Notes: a model not told the origin generated them from the sequence alone. Shown: positions 1 through 11,036, counted from the stretch's first letter. The stretch is DNA of 64,000 nt from Lepus europaeus (GCF_033115175.1 NC_084827.1:146375701-146439700); one strand, 5' to 3'. Numbers and translations are program-made.

Positions 1-780
1 AATGTCATTTACCAAACGTTTCCTGCTCTTGAGTTATAGAAGATTTGGGCTCAGTAGAATTATGATGAAGGAAGTGGTGAGAAACTGGGGGAAGTTCCTA
101 AGAGAAGACATAACTGAAGACGCCAGTCTTACAGAGCCGTGAAGACAAATCATGCTAAAAGTGAGAGAAAAGAAAGGAAGCTAAGGCTTTGGTTAGTGTA
201 GAACTTGTTGGATTGTGGACGAAGTGATGTTGTCATTTTATTAATTGCTTATATTTTGAGCGCCTATGACTTCCCTTTCGGTTTCCCCTTTTTCATCCTC
301 ACTATTAATAGATTATGCACATACTGAGGACTGCTCTATGCTGCACTTCTCCCTCAGAACTGTACATACTTAAAATGGACTTTGTGGTGATTTTAAAGGA
401 ACATTGCTTTTAAAAAACATAAAAATCAGCAGTAACATGGTTCCTGACTGTCATCAGAGAGCTGGGAGCCCACTGAAGCTCTTTTGTATCTAGGGAGATC
501 TTCAAGAAGTCTTTGTGCCTCATGTGCAATGACCACTTAGGATCTGAGTCAACAAAGAACCTTATTTTGGTCTATGTTTCTACTATGTGGGGGCAGTCAA
601 CTCTGCTTTTCACTACTTGGAAGGGGTAAATAATTGTTTATTCACATGCTAGTTGCCTAAGTCATCCCACTGAGTGCCATGGTTCAGTTAATTTTCTCTA
701 CTGACCAAGGGAGGGTCCAAGCTACATCCTATTGTGTATACCAGGAAGTAGTGATTTGGCACCCAATTCCTTGAGTTCAT
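1..780. other. Intergenic, nothing recognised
   Basis: AT-rich unique sequence with no open frame of note and no repeat family I can name. Confidence 0.6.
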
Positions 781-935
781 TCTGTATTCTGGTATGGCTA
801 AGGTGATATTGAGAAAACATTGAACTAATCATTGGTGACATTAGTACTGAATTATTCACACATAAATATTTATTGTTGATAGACTATCTATAAGGAACAC
901 AGTATCTAGCACATAGTAGAAGCTCAAGTTTTGTT
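780..935 (+). repeat. MIR-like fragment (3' part)
   Basis: The text CTAGCACATAGTAGAAGCTCA near 908 resembles the conserved 3' end of MIR (GCACATAGTAAGCGCTCAATAAA). The rest is too diverged to bound. Confidence 0.5.
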
Positions 936-989
936 GACTAGGAATAAATATTCAGATGGTACATGCCAATATGCAGCGTTCAACTGTAT

Positions 990-994
<5 letters not shown>

Positions 995-1027
<33 letters not shown>

Positions 1028-1171
1028 ACAGGCAGAGTGGACAGTGAGAGAGAGACAGAGAGAAAGGTCTTCCTTTGCCGTTGGTTCACCCTCCAATGGC
1101 CGCCGCGGTAGCGCGCTGCGGCCGGCGCACCGCACTGTTCCGATGGCAGGAGCCAGGTGCTTCTCCTGGTG
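995..1171 (-). mobile_element. C-repeat SINE, younger, 5'-truncated
   Basis: The element has a poly-T (tail) start and the younger CTGTCAAAA end, and stops in mid-body before the tRNA-like head. A 14-base target duplication, CAACTGTATTCTTT, lies at 981-994 and 1,172-1,185, so the truncation happened at insertion. Confidence 0.9.
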
Positions 1172-1185
1172 CAACTGTATTCTTT

Positions 1186-2294
1186 AAACAAAACTCAACT
1201 GTATCTACAGGGTAAAACAATAGGAAAGAAGGAATGAATTGGGTACAGTGCAGTTAGGATGTATTTTCTCTCTTCTGCACCCATGGTTAAGTAATTCTAG
1301 CTCCAATTCAGTGGAGGTAAAGTGATTGCTATGACATAGCAATGATTAGTGTCTGTGAGCTCATGTTGAGTGGCTGTTACAGAATTTGAAAGGGCAAGGC
1401 ATATTTCGTAGACCAGTCCTCAACCAGTTCCATGAAACTGTCTCCATAGAGACAGAAACCTTAAAGACTTCCTTACAATCATTTTGGAAAGGAAGTGTCT
1501 ATTTCTGGCTGAGGCTTGCCCTTTCTGGAGTGGAGTTTATAAAGAGTTTCTTACTGATGCTATGTATTGAGGAATTTAGGGCAAAATATGGGATAATCTT
1601 AAGGGGTAAGATGATCAACAATTTTGAAAAAGGAAAACCCTATTTAGATTATCATAGGGATAGATTCCACAGGTCAGTTATCACTTGGAAATAACTTAGA
1701 TCCTCTGGAAGTTGCTTACTTTCATGCTGTACGGCCTGCCTTTCTGGAGTGTGATTGAATAGTTTCTCACCGTATCCATTCTCATACCATATGGGGCAAT
1801 CACCACTCCGAGATCAGATCTTCTGCAAACAGTTAAGCCATAAACTTAAATATCAGTTGCCAAAGATCATTAGCAATTTAATTTTTTAGCTGTTACTTCC
1901 TTAGGTCTTTATTAAATAAGACCAAGCACCTCTTTATAGTTCTCCATTTTCCCCCTCTACTACAATATAAATCAAATGACTTCTATAGAGAATCTAATAC
2001 TATTTTCTGGAAATTTGGTCTTTCAAGTAGCCGATGGAAACACTAATTCTGAAACCAAGTAAGACAAATGCAAGGGCAGAATTTATTTCTATTTTACCTC
2101 TTGGAATTATAATTCCATAAGGAAAGTATTTCATTAAATTCTGCTGACATTTAAAATTTATAAAGCGTATTTTCTTGTTTCTTCTTAAGCATGTTAAATT
2201 TTTTTGGAGGCTTCCAAAACTGTACTAGAATCTATCAAATTTTAAAATGAATACCTTTGGATATAATAATTTCATTTCAAGAAATATTCTTCCT
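1186..2294. other. Intergenic unique sequence
   Basis: A 102-codon frame at 1,386-1,694 matches nothing I know and lacks gene context, so I treat it as chance. No repeat is recognised. Confidence 0.55.
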
Positions 2295-2612
2295 GGGGCC
2301 AGCGCTGTGATGTAGTGGGTAAAGCTGCAGCCTACAGTGCCGGCATCCCATATAGGTGCCGGTTCGAGTCACTGCTGCCCCACTTCCGATCCAGCTCTCT
2401 GCTATGGCCTGGGAAAGCAGTAGTGCATCCACGTGGGAGACCAGAAGAAGCTCCTGGCTCCTGGCTCCTGCAAATGGCTTTAAGGGCACAGCTCCCAACC
2501 ACTGCAGCCAATTGGGGAGTGAACCAGCATGTGGAAGACCTCTCTCTCTCTCTGCCTCTTCTCTCTCTGTGTAACTATGACTTTCAAATAAATAAATAAA
2601 TCTTTAAAAAAG
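2295..2612 (+). mobile_element. C-repeat SINE, older, full length
   Basis: Starts GGGGCCAGCGCTGTGATG and carries the B-box-like GGTTCGAGTC. It has a (CT)n tract and ends AAATAAATAAATCTTTAAAAAA. Degenerate flanks (ATTCTTCC and GTTCTTCC) suggest a target duplication. Confidence 0.93.
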
Positions 2613-2917
2613 TTCTTCCAGAAAAAATATTCCCGTTAAGTACAAGCGCATTATGAACTTGAGGTGCTCAGCCTAATTCCTACCCTTGGTTCTAAGAATG
2701 CTAGACAAAATATTGGCAGAATCTCATCTGGGAAAATTCAACAGCACTAGAAATGACATTTGGAGTCCTACAGTGAAGTAGGTGGGTGCCTGTTTGATGA
2801 CTCCAAAGTGAAGCCACCAGAGCATTTGAATATACAAACATATCACCTATTATTTGAAAGTCACATGACATTTGAGGAAGCTGTCCATCATGAAACTCTA
2901 CACTAAAACAGGAATTT

Positions 2918-3017
2918 TGGAGAATGAACCAAAGGATGGAAGATTATCTCTCTCTCTCTCTTTCTCTGCCTCTCTCTCTTTCTGTAACTCTTTCAAATAA
3001 ATAAATAAATCTTGAAG
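2918..3017 (+). mobile_element. C-repeat SINE, 3' fragment only
   Basis: Only the GAATGAACC...GGATGGAAGA segment, the CT tract and the AAATAAATAAATCTT tail remain. Confidence 0.8.
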
Positions 3018-3117
3018 GGGGCGGGGAGTTCCCAGAAGAAGATTCAGGAGATGATGTATAGTTGGAAAATAGAGGATAGCTAAAATATTAATCCAGGAAG
3101 CCTGTTATTTCATAGAA

Positions 3118-3192
3118 ACAATGGGGGGAGGGAGAGAGGGAAGAAAGGATGGGTACTGGGGATGGGAGGGGGGTAGAGAGAGGGAGAAAAAT
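3118..3192. repeat. G-rich low-complexity tract with quadruplex motif
   Basis: The + strand is G/A-rich. GGGTACTGGGGATGGGAGGG begins at 3,151, giving four G-runs with short loops (4, 2 and 1 bases). Confidence 0.75.
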
Positions 3193-4110
3193 GTTATCAG
3201 AGTCTCAATAATAAACCTAATCCACCCCGCATGGATCAGATAAGAGATTTTTATGAAGGGACTACCAACGGAAGCGCGAGCAGGAAGGCAACAGTCAAGG
3301 GTGGTAGAGTATCCACGGAATAGCAACAGCAAGAAGCCGGCACACTTCCAGGGCTGAGGGGCATAGGGAAGAAGAGTGTAAGTGGTGTCCAGTGAGACCT
3401 GGGGGAAGAGCCTCCCAGTGGAAAGTGTAACTAGTATCTGAAAACTGTGGTTCTACCGCAGGGAAACAGCAGGAAAGAAATAGGGTGTCCTTCCTCTCTT
3501 CCTCTGAGTGGATCTCATACTGGCAAGACCTAACCAGAATCTACTTGGCAGGTAGATCGGGTGATACAGTCTGAAGTCCACAAGGTTATTGTCTCAGGGC
3601 AGGGCAGGACTAGTATGTAGAAGGAAATAAATTACTGAAGAATACAGTGACATTTTCTCATCTGAAAAACATGATTCCATCACAGTGAATCTGAAAAATA
3701 TACAGGCTTACATAAGGCATAGCATAATGAATTTTAGAAAACCATTAAAGAGAAGATCCTTAAACTTCCAGAGAGGATAGAGATTAGTTGTAGAGGGCAG
3801 AAAATTAGAATGGTGCTGGGTTGGTCAACAGCAACACTGGATGCAGGATGATCATGGAGCAATGTCTTCAAATCTCTGAGGAAACATTTCCAAGTATAAG
3901 GGTGAAATAAAAACATTTAGAAACACGCAGTGTCTCAAAGAATTTACCTTTCTTTGAGCTCTTTCCTAGGAAGCTAATAAAAAAGGAAGGCTCTGTGTTG
4001 AAGGAACATGGGAAACCAAGAATTGAAGAGAAATTCCAAACTGGTAGCTGGGCAGAAGTCTGAGAACATAGCTAGTTTAGACAGAGCACGAGAAAAGCCT
4101 CCAATAGGGT
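3193..4110. other. Intergenic unique sequence
   Basis: No coding signal or named repeat is seen. Confidence 0.55.
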
Positions 4111-4114
4111 AGTA

Positions 4115-4510
4115 ATTGGTCAGCTTTTCAACACCACGACGAAATACTTGAGACAAGCTAGTTATGAAGGAAAGAGGTTTGTTTTGGCTCATGGTTTTGG
4201 AGGTTCACAGTTCAAGATTGGGCAGGCCCCATTATTTTGGCTTCTGGTAAAGACGTTCTTGATGGCAGGGTCCTGAGGCAGCACAGGGCATCACATGTCA
4301 AGAGGGAGTGCATGGGTCTGACTATGTAGTCTCTTATAAAGGGACCACGATGTAATCCTGGGGACTCCACCCTAGCAACCCAATCCCCTCCCAAAGCCCC
4401 ACCCCCAAACACCATACTTGGGTTGTTTCCACCCCCTTAGTACAGTGAACATAAGACTCTGGGCCCCAAAGCTTTATGACATTGGCCTTGGTGAGATATC
4501 CAACATCTAA
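4115..4510 (-). mobile_element. MaLR-like LTR remnant
   Basis: Shares with the copies near 45.6 kb and 53.3 kb an AAATACTTGAGA motif, a GGTTTGTTTTGGCTCATGG-type stretch, TTTGGAGGTTCACAGTTCAAGA and a late ACACCATA motif. The pattern resembles antisense MST/THE1-type MaLR LTRs. No internal coding part is present. Confidence 0.55.
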
Positions 4511-4651
4511 GCTAGTCCAAACTATTGCAAATGGCCTTAAGGGCAAAAACAAACCATGTATCATTTTCATAGAGGTTTAATAATTCTTTTGAGGGCTTGG
4601 GAGGAGCAATGAAAATGAAGCAAAGAACTACTTTTAAAAAATAAACCTTGG

Positions 4652-4984
4652 CAGGGGGTGGGGGGTAGTAGGTTAAGCTTCTGCCTGTGATGCTAGCATC
4701 CCAAATGGGCACTGGTTCAAGTCCCAGCTGCACCTCTTCTGATCTAGCTCCCTGCTTATGGCCTGGGAAAGCAGTAGAAGATGGCCCAAGTCCTTAGGCC
4801 CCTGCACCAAGCAGGATGACCCAGATGAAGCTCCTGGCTCCTGGCTTTGGATTGGCCCAGCTCTGGCTGTTTGAGGAATTCCATTTGAGGAATGAACAAG
4901 TGGGTAGAAGAACTCTCTCTTTCTCTGCCTCTCCCTCTCTGTCTGTTACTCTGCCTCTCAAATAAATGACTAAATCCTGTTAGA
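4652..4984 (+). mobile_element. C-repeat SINE, older, full length
   Basis: The head is G-rich and diverged. The body is intact and the tail reads CAAATAAATGACTAAATCC. The target duplication AATAAACCTTGG is at 4,640-4,651 and 4,985-4,996. Confidence 0.92.
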
Positions 4985-5010
4985 AATAAACCTTGGAATA
5001 GTACTTACTT

Positions 5011-5331
5011 TAAAAAAAAAAGATTTATTTATTTGAAAGTTCGAGTTGCGGAGAGTGAGAGAGAAATTCCATTCTATGGCTCACTCCTCAAACAGCTGCA
5101 ACTACTGGTGCTGGGCCAGACCAAAACCAGGAACCTCGAATGCTATCCAGGCTTCCCAGGTGGGTGGCAGGAGCCCAAGCACTTGGGCCATCTTCTACTG
5201 CTTTCCCAGGCACATTAGCAGGGAGCTGGATCAGAAGTGGAGCAGTGGCACTGGAACCTGTGTTCATATGGGATATCACCATATCACCATCACAGGTGGC
5301 AGCTTAACTCTGCACCACAATGCTGGCCCCT
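5011..5331 (-). mobile_element. C-repeat SINE, older
   Basis: Runs from AAAAGATTTATTTATTTGAAAG to CACCACAATGCTGGCCCC. The middle carries a duplicated ATATCACC. Flanks TAGTACTTACT and TAGTATCTGC are similar. Confidence 0.9.
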
Positions 5332-5390
5332 AGTATCTGCTTTTGAAGTTGTGTTTGTATATTGCTTTTATACAACATTTATATTAATTA

Positions 5391-5700
5391 AGGTGGACAT
5401 GTGGCCTAGAGGTTAAGCTGCTGGCTAAGAGGCCCACATCTCATATCGAAATGCTTGGGTTTGATGCCCACTCCCGGCTCTCACCTCCAGCTTCCTGCTG
5501 ATTCAGACCCTGGGAGGTAGCAGTGACAGCTCAAGTAATTAGGTTCCTGCCAGCCTTGTGAGAGACCAGGATTGAGTTCCTGGCTCCTGGTTTTGCCTCC
5601 CCACCCCCCAACTGTTGTGGATATTTAGGGAGTGAACCTGTGGAGGGGACCTCTCTCTGTGTGCCTGTCTTGTGTTTAGTCTTTCAAATTAATAAATTTT
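5391..5700 (+). mobile_element. C-repeat SINE, highly diverged
   Basis: Order of parts is preserved (GGCCTAGAGGTTAAGCTGC head, GGTTTGATGCCC B-box region, GAACCTGTGGAGGGGACCTCTCTCTG, AAATTAATAAATT tail), but divergence marks an old copy. Confidence 0.8.
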
Positions 5701-5773
5701 TCATAAATTAATAAATTTAAAATACTCTCATATGAATGCAAAGATGTAAGTGTAAAGCTATCATTACTCCTTT

Positions 5774-6353
5774 GCATATAATATCAGAAAGTGAAAATGA
5801 CCTAAATTAGTAGGAGATTGATTAAATTGTAGTACTGTATCCCTTAAAAGGAATGAGATCTTTTCACTCAGAGTGAAAAGATGTCTTAAGATATATGGTT
5901 AAGGGCCGGTGCCGTGGCTTAACAGGCTAATCCTCCACCTTGCGGCGCCAGCACACCAGGTTCTAGTCCTGGTCGGGGCACCGAATTTTGTCCCGGTTGC
6001 CCCTCTTCCAGGCCAGCTCTCTGCTATGGCCCGGGAAGGCAGTGGAGGATGGCCCAAGTCCTTGGGCCCTGCAACCCATGGGAGACCAGGAGAAGCACCT
6101 GGCTCCTGGCTTCGGATCAGCGAGATGCGCCGGCCGCAGCAGCCATTGGAGGGTGAACCAACGGCAAAAAGGAAGATCTGTCTCTCTCTCACTATCCACT
6201 CTGCCTGTCAAAAAAAAAAAAAAAAAAAAAAAAGACATATGGTTAAGGAAAGAAGGAAAAACAAGTTTCAAAAATTACAGCGTGATCCTATCTTTTAAAG
6301 TAAAAAAAAAAATCTTATAAATGTATATTACTTTATACATAGAAAAATGAAAG
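5774..6353 (+). mobile_element. Ancient L1M 3'-region fragment (arm 1 of an inverted duplication)
   Basis: Order and text match the 3' region of old L1 elements (AAAATGACCTAAAT, GGAGATTGATTAAAT, AAGATGTCTTAAGATATA, GATCCTATCTTTT). A younger SINE interrupts it at 5,905-6,233. Without the SINE and its duplicated target it is about 236 bases and matches 7,216-7,445 in reverse at roughly 93% by eye. Confidence 0.8.
5905..6233 (+). mobile_element. C-repeat SINE, younger, full length
   Basis: Begins GCCGGTGCCGTGGCTTAACAG and ends CTCTGCCTGTCA plus about 23 A. The target duplication ATATGGTTAAGG is at 5,893-5,904 and 6,237-6,248. The inverted copy at 7.3 kb holds this site with a single target copy and no SINE. 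Confidence 0.95.
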
Positions 6354-6372
6354 ATTGGGAACTGTGGATTTT

Positions 6373-6693
6373 ATTTTATTTTATTTTTATTTTTTGACAG
6401 GCAGAGTGGACAGTGAGAGAGAGAGAGAGAGAGAAAGGTCCTCCTTTTGCCGTTGGTTCACCCCCCAGTGGCCGCTGTGGCCGAAGCCAGGAGCCAGGTG
6501 CTTCTCCTGGTCTCCCATGCGGGTGCAGGGCCCAAGGACTTGGGCCATCCTCCACTGCCTTCCCGGGCCATAGCAGAGAGCTGGCCTGGAAGAGGGGCAA
6601 CCAGGATAGAATCTGGCGCCCCAACCGGGACTAGAACCCGGTGTGCCGGCGCCGCAAGGCGGAGGATTAGCCTAGTGAGCCGTGGTGCTGGCA
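6373..6693 (-). mobile_element. C-repeat SINE, younger
   Basis: Flanked by a perfect 16-base target duplication, GGGAACTGTGGATTTT (6,357-6,372 and 6,694-6,709). The tail is TTTTA-rich and the head ends CCGTGGTGCTGGCA. Confidence 0.95.
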
Positions 6694-6723
6694 GGGAACT
6701 GTGGATTTTTATTGTCCAATTTA

Positions 6724-6761
6724 TTTATTTATTTATTTATTTACTTTTGACAGGCAGAGTG

Positions 6762-6805
<44 letters not shown>

Positions 6806-7076
6806 TCTTCCTTTGCCGTTGGTTCACCCTCCAATGACCGCCGTGGCCGGCGCACCGCACTGATCCGATGGCAGGAGCCAGGTGCTTCTCCTGGTCTCCC
6901 ATGGGGTGCAGGGCCCAAGCACTTGGGCCATCCTCCACTGCACTCCCTGGCCACAGCAGAGAGCTGGCCTGGAAGAGGGGCAACCGGGACAGAATCTGGT
7001 GCCCCGACCGGGACTAGAACCCAGTGTGCTGGCGCCGCTAGGCGGAGGATTAGCCTGTTGAGCCGCGGCGCCGGCC
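6724..7076 (-). mobile_element. C-repeat SINE, younger, full length
   Basis: Target duplication TATTGTCCAATTTA (6,710-6,723 and 7,077-7,090). The tail has a (TTTA)n pattern and a (GA)n tract follows at 6,770-6,792. It sits 30 bases from the preceding copy. Confidence 0.95.
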
Positions 7077-7105
7077 TATTGTCCAATTTAAAAAGTTTGT
7101 ATTGA

Positions 7106-7215
7106 GGGGCCAGCATTGTGGCGGAGTTAGACCACTGCCTACAACACTGGCATCCCATATGGGCACCAATTTCAGTCCTGGCTGCTCCACTTCTAATCCT
7201 GTTCCCTGCTAAATG
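7106..7215 (+). mobile_element. C-repeat SINE, older, 5' half (split)
   Basis: Starts GGGGCCAGCATTGTGG and runs to CCTGTTCCCTGCTAAATG, where it is broken by the inverted L1M copy. The rest resumes at 7,446. Confidence 0.9.
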
Positions 7216-7445
7216 CTTTCATTTTTCTATGTACAAAGTAATATACATTTATAAGAATTTTTTTTTATTTTAAAAGATAGGATCATGCTGTAATTTTTGA
7301 AACTTGTTTTTCCCTCTTTCCTTAACCATATATCTTAAGACATCTTTCACTCAGAGTCCATCTCATTCCTTTTAAGAGATGCAGTACTATAATTTAACCA
7401 ATCTCCTACTAATTAGGGTCATTTTCACTTTCTGATATTATATGC
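7216..7445 (-). mobile_element. Inverted copy of the L1M fragment, lodged inside a SINE (arm 2)
   Basis: Reverse complement of 5,774-6,353 without that arm's SINE. It lies between the two halves of an older C-repeat, with TGCTAAATG on the left and TGCTAATGG on the right. It has no poly-A tail or terminal inverted repeats. Confidence 0.85.
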
Positions 7446-7655
7446 TAATGGGAGAGCACCAGAAAATGCCCTAGCGGAATCTCTGCACCCATGTAGTAGA
7501 CCTCGATGGAGTTCCAGGCTCCTGGATTTTTTGGCCCTTGACTAATTTGGCCATTTGGGGAGAGAACCATCAGATGAAAGATGTCTCTCTGTCTCTCCCT
7601 TCCTCTCTATAACTCTGCCTTTCAAATACATAAATAAATCCTAAAAAAAAAAAAA
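7446..7655 (+). mobile_element. C-repeat SINE, older, 3' half (split)
   Basis: Resumes at GGGAGAGCACCAGAAAATG, continues through CACCCATGTAGTAGACC and GAGAACCATCAGATGAAAG, and ends AAATACATAAATAAATCC plus poly-A. Confidence 0.88.
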
Positions 7656-7971
7656 CCTTTATATTGTTTATAATGGGGATGAAGTCAGAAAAATCAGTAC
7701 AGATGAATTTCTAATAAGGTTACTTCAGGGCTTAGAAATCAATTTTTCCATAGTTTCAGTTAACAGCATTCATTCATCAAACTACTCTGTTTCATATTGG
7801 AGAAACAAAGATGCATAAAATATATTTTCTGCTTTTAATTCTATCACACTCTTGTTGGAACAGTTTTTAAAGTGCTCTATGTTTCCTGGATTGGATAAAT
7901 GTTTGATCTGAATTTCATTTTCAAATGATATTCTAAATATTTAAAACCTAAAAATAAAAGTCAATTGATTT

Positions 7972-8252
7972 GGGACAGGCATTTGGCACAGTGCTTAAGA
8001 TGCTAGTTAGGATGCCTGCATGCTCTCCTGGAGTGCCTGGGTTTGAGTCTTTGCTCCCCATCTGATTCCAACTTTGTGATAATGTGCACTCTTGGAGGCA
8101 GCAGGTGATGGCTCGAGTTTTTGGGTCTTTGCCTCCCACATGGGAGAACTGGACTGTTGCAGGCATTTGAGGAATGGACCCAGTAGATGGAAGATGTTTT
8201 TCTGTTTCTGTCTTTGTGTGTCTACCTTTCAAATAAATGTAAACAAATAAAT
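7972..8252 (+). mobile_element. C-repeat SINE, diverged variant
   Basis: Head GGGACAGGCATTTGGCACAGTG, then GGTTTGAGTC, GGAATGGACCCAGTAGATGG and tail CAAATAAATGTAAACAAATAAAT. This GCATTTGGC-type head recurs at 14,609. Confidence 0.85.
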
Positions 8253-8938
8253 TAATTAATTTTTGAGATAAACTAATTTGATATAATAAATTTTAATATA
8301 TCAAGGCCACTAATTGTTAATCTCTTGTCAAGTGAACTATTTTTTTGTGGAGACCTCAGCATGAAATTTTCCTTGTCATTTCTGAGCATATATTTGAATA
8401 TATTTTAAACATGCCATTACTTAGAAAGATTGTAGCTTTACATTAGTCTTTTAAAAATCCAGGTCTGTGTATGTTTGCATAAAGAAAAATCTATAGATAA
8501 TTATGCAACCACAGCTTAAATGTGTTAAGCACAAATAAATACATAGCAAGGTTTGGCTGTTCAATGTACAACCCTGGCTATGATAACATAAATTCATAGC
8601 ATGTAATCCACAGTAGATAGGGTTTTACAGGTTCTTAAATTTAGCTTTTATAAGTTTTCAGTATTTGTTTGACTTTTGTAATAAAGCACGTGAGCTGTTA
8701 TTGGATACATTTGTAACTAATATTTTTCTAATATTTATTTATTTATTTGAAGTACTGTTAACATTCGCAGTTACTTCTCTGTGTTAATCAGGATTTTCTG
8801 AATATTATTCAACTTAAACAAAATACAAAAATTTCTGAATACTGAAGCTTCGTAACACTGCAATTATCATTTATAAATACTAATTTTAAACTGGTGTTCA
8901 CCAAAATAGCTTGGTTTTCTGTGATTCATTTTTCTTAG
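8253..8938. other. Intergenic AT-rich sequence
   Basis: Nothing recognised beyond a short (TTTA)n run near 8,735-8,750. Confidence 0.55.
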
Positions 8939-9232
8939 AATTTTTAAATTGTATTTATCTGAAAGATAGGGAAAGACAGACTGAGAAAGATAGACCAAGA
9001 GAAATCCCAACAGCTGATGGGGAAGGAGGGCTGTCGAAGCTAGGGACCAATACAGGTCTTCCAAGTGAGTGTCGGGGACCCAGTCACTTGAGTCACCATC
9101 TGCTGCCCCCCGGGGTCTATGTTGACAGGAAGCTGGAATTGGGACCCAGAGTCAGGAATCAAACATAGGTGCTCTGAGAAGGGGTGTGGCATCTTAACCA
9201 GCTGTCTAACCACCAGGCCATATGCTTGCCCT
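8939..9232 (-). mobile_element. C-repeat SINE, diverged variant
   Basis: A TTTAAATTGTATTTATCTGAAAG tail region, a mid-body GGGGACCCAGTCACTTGAG and a head ending AACCACCAGGCCATATGCTTGCCC identify an old copy of the 7,972 type. Confidence 0.8.
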
Positions 9233-9369
9233 ACAAGATTGTTTCAAGGGCTAACACTCATCAATTCCAAATCTGAATTCTGCGCTGCTTGTCTTCTTCA
9301 TCATAGCTTATCTTACTTGGTAGGTATAAAATATTTAGAGCAGTTGTTATTATGTTGAAAGTCACTCAT

Positions 9370-9500
9370 ACTATAGTGAAAGGACGCTGGAATATGAGTT
9401 GAAAGACTTAAGTTCTAGTTTTAGGCAAGCTATTTAATGTCTTTAGTTTCCTCATTTATATCATGAGGATACCACACTTGTCTGTAGGCTTAAAGGCTTA
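9370..9500 (+). repeat. MIR fragment (5'/core part)
   Basis: GGACGCTGG...ACTTAAGTTCTAGTTTTAGGCAAGCTATTTAATGTCTTTAGTTTCCTCATTTAT follows the MIR core in order. Confidence 0.7.
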
Positions 9501-9526
9501 ACGGATGGTTTGAATTATGATTTTTT

Positions 9527-9864
9527 AAAGATTTGTTTGTTTATTTGAGTTACAGAGAGGCAGAGAGAGAGAGAGAGACAGAAAGAGAGACACAGAGAGA
9601 GAGAGAGAGAGATCTTCCATCCGCTGGTTCATTCCCCAAATGGCCTCAATGGTCAGAGCCATGCCAATCCGAAGCCAGGAGCCAGGAGCTTCTTCCAGGT
9701 CTCCCACATGGGTGCAGGGGCCCAAAGACTTGGGCCATCCTCTACTGCTTTCCCAGGCCACAGCAGAGAGCTGGATCAGAAGTGGAGCAACTCCAGACTT
9801 GAACTGGTGCCCCTAAGGGATGCTGCAGGTGGCGGCTTTACCCACTACACCACAGCTCCGGCCC
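9527..9864 (-). mobile_element. C-repeat SINE, older, full length
   Basis: Perfect 16-base target duplication TGAATTATGATTTTTT (9,511-9,526 and 9,865-9,880). It has a long GA tract (9,560-9,612) and sits just beyond the MIR. Confidence 0.95.
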
Positions 9865-10203
9865 TGAATTATGATTTTTTGACTCTGTGATGGTGCAAAA
9901 GCAATATGCATTCAGTAGAAATGGTACTTTGAGTTTGGACCTTTCTTGAGCTGGCAGTGTATGGTGTGCTACTTCCTCAGGGCTGGGCAAGCGGCAGCAG
10001 CCACAGCTCCCATCAGTCTCTCGAACCCAAAGGGGAACAACTGATCCTCTACAGTGAGCTGTGATGTTGCATGGAGTAGTGATGTTGATGTTGCACTGTA
10101 AAAATTTTCCACTTACAATATTTCAACTTATGATGTTATCTTTCTTTCTTTTTTCTTTTTTTTTTTTTTTTTTTGGTGTGTGTGTGTACTTGTCTTTCTT
10201 ATC

Positions 10204-10206
<3 letters not shown>

Positions 10207-10234
<28 letters not shown>

Positions 10235-10529
10235 CAGGCGGAGTGGACAGTGAGAAAGGTCTTCCTTTTCCGTTGGTTCACCCCCCAGTGGCCGCTGTGG
10301 CTGGCATACCGTGCTGATCCGAAGCCAGGAGCCAGGTGCTTCTCCTGGTCTCCCATGCAGGTGCAGGGCCCAAGCACTTAGGCCATCCTCCCCTGCACTC
10401 CCGGGCCACAGAAGAGAGCTGGACTGGAAGAGGAGCAACAGGACAGAATCTGGCGCCCCAACCGGGACTAGAACCCCGTGTGCCGGCGCCGCAGGCAGAG
10501 GATTAGCCTAGTGAGCAGTGGCGCCGGCC
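10207..10529 (-). mobile_element. C-repeat SINE, younger
   Basis: Poly-T of about 27, then ACAGGCGGAGTGGACAG, to GTGGCGCCGGCC. The (GA)n tract is almost absent. Flanks TCTTATCGG and TCTTATCAGG suggest the target duplication. A second T-run plus (TG)n lies just before it (10,141-10,190). Confidence 0.93.
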
Positions 10530-10684
10530 TCTTATCAGGTCTTGAGATGGTCTGCTGAACTAGAATACCATCCTATGATGAAAGCCAATTGTCTTTACAG
10601 TCAGAAAGCTGTAAGTTTGTAATCACTGTGTTGTTTTGCTGCTATGAAGCATACAGTTGCTAAATCTTTCATTCTATTGCTGAA

Positions 10685-10830
10685 AATTATCAAGTGCCTG
10701 TCATATGCCAGACCCAGTGTTAGGCCTGAAGGTACAAGGGTGAACAAGACAAACAGGAGCTTAAACTGTAATTTTTTGAGCTTAGTGTGTGCCAGCATTG
10801 TGCTAAGATAGGGAAGCAGTGACCAACTAT
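10685..10830 (-). repeat. MIR fragment
   Basis: AAGTGCCTGTCATATGCCAG...GTGTTAGGC and the following GTGAACAAGACAAACAG correspond to the 3' half of MIR in reverse. A second TGTGCCAGCATTGTGCTAAG motif follows. Confidence 0.6.
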
Positions 10831-11036
10831 ATGCTGAAATGTATCCTTAGTTGGGTGAGCATCATAGAGTGTACTTACACAGACTAAGATGGCTGTGTCA
10901 CTGGGCAATAAATCTTATGGGACCACTGCTATATATACGATCCACTGTTGATAAAATGTTGTTATGTAGCATGTGACTGTACATCCAAACTAAACTGATT
11001 TCTATATCAAGGCTGTTCCTTCTTCTATGTTCTTTT

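Noticed and set aside
1386..1694. 102-codon frame in intergenic DNA
   Set aside because: No recognisable domain, splice signals or CpG context. This length is expected by chance in 64 kb.
5899..6863. Many overlapping frames of 60-140 codons rich in GPSTAFPGHSRE or SLSLSLS
   Set aside because: These are six-frame readings of C-repeat SINEs. The same peptides recur at every SINE in the window.
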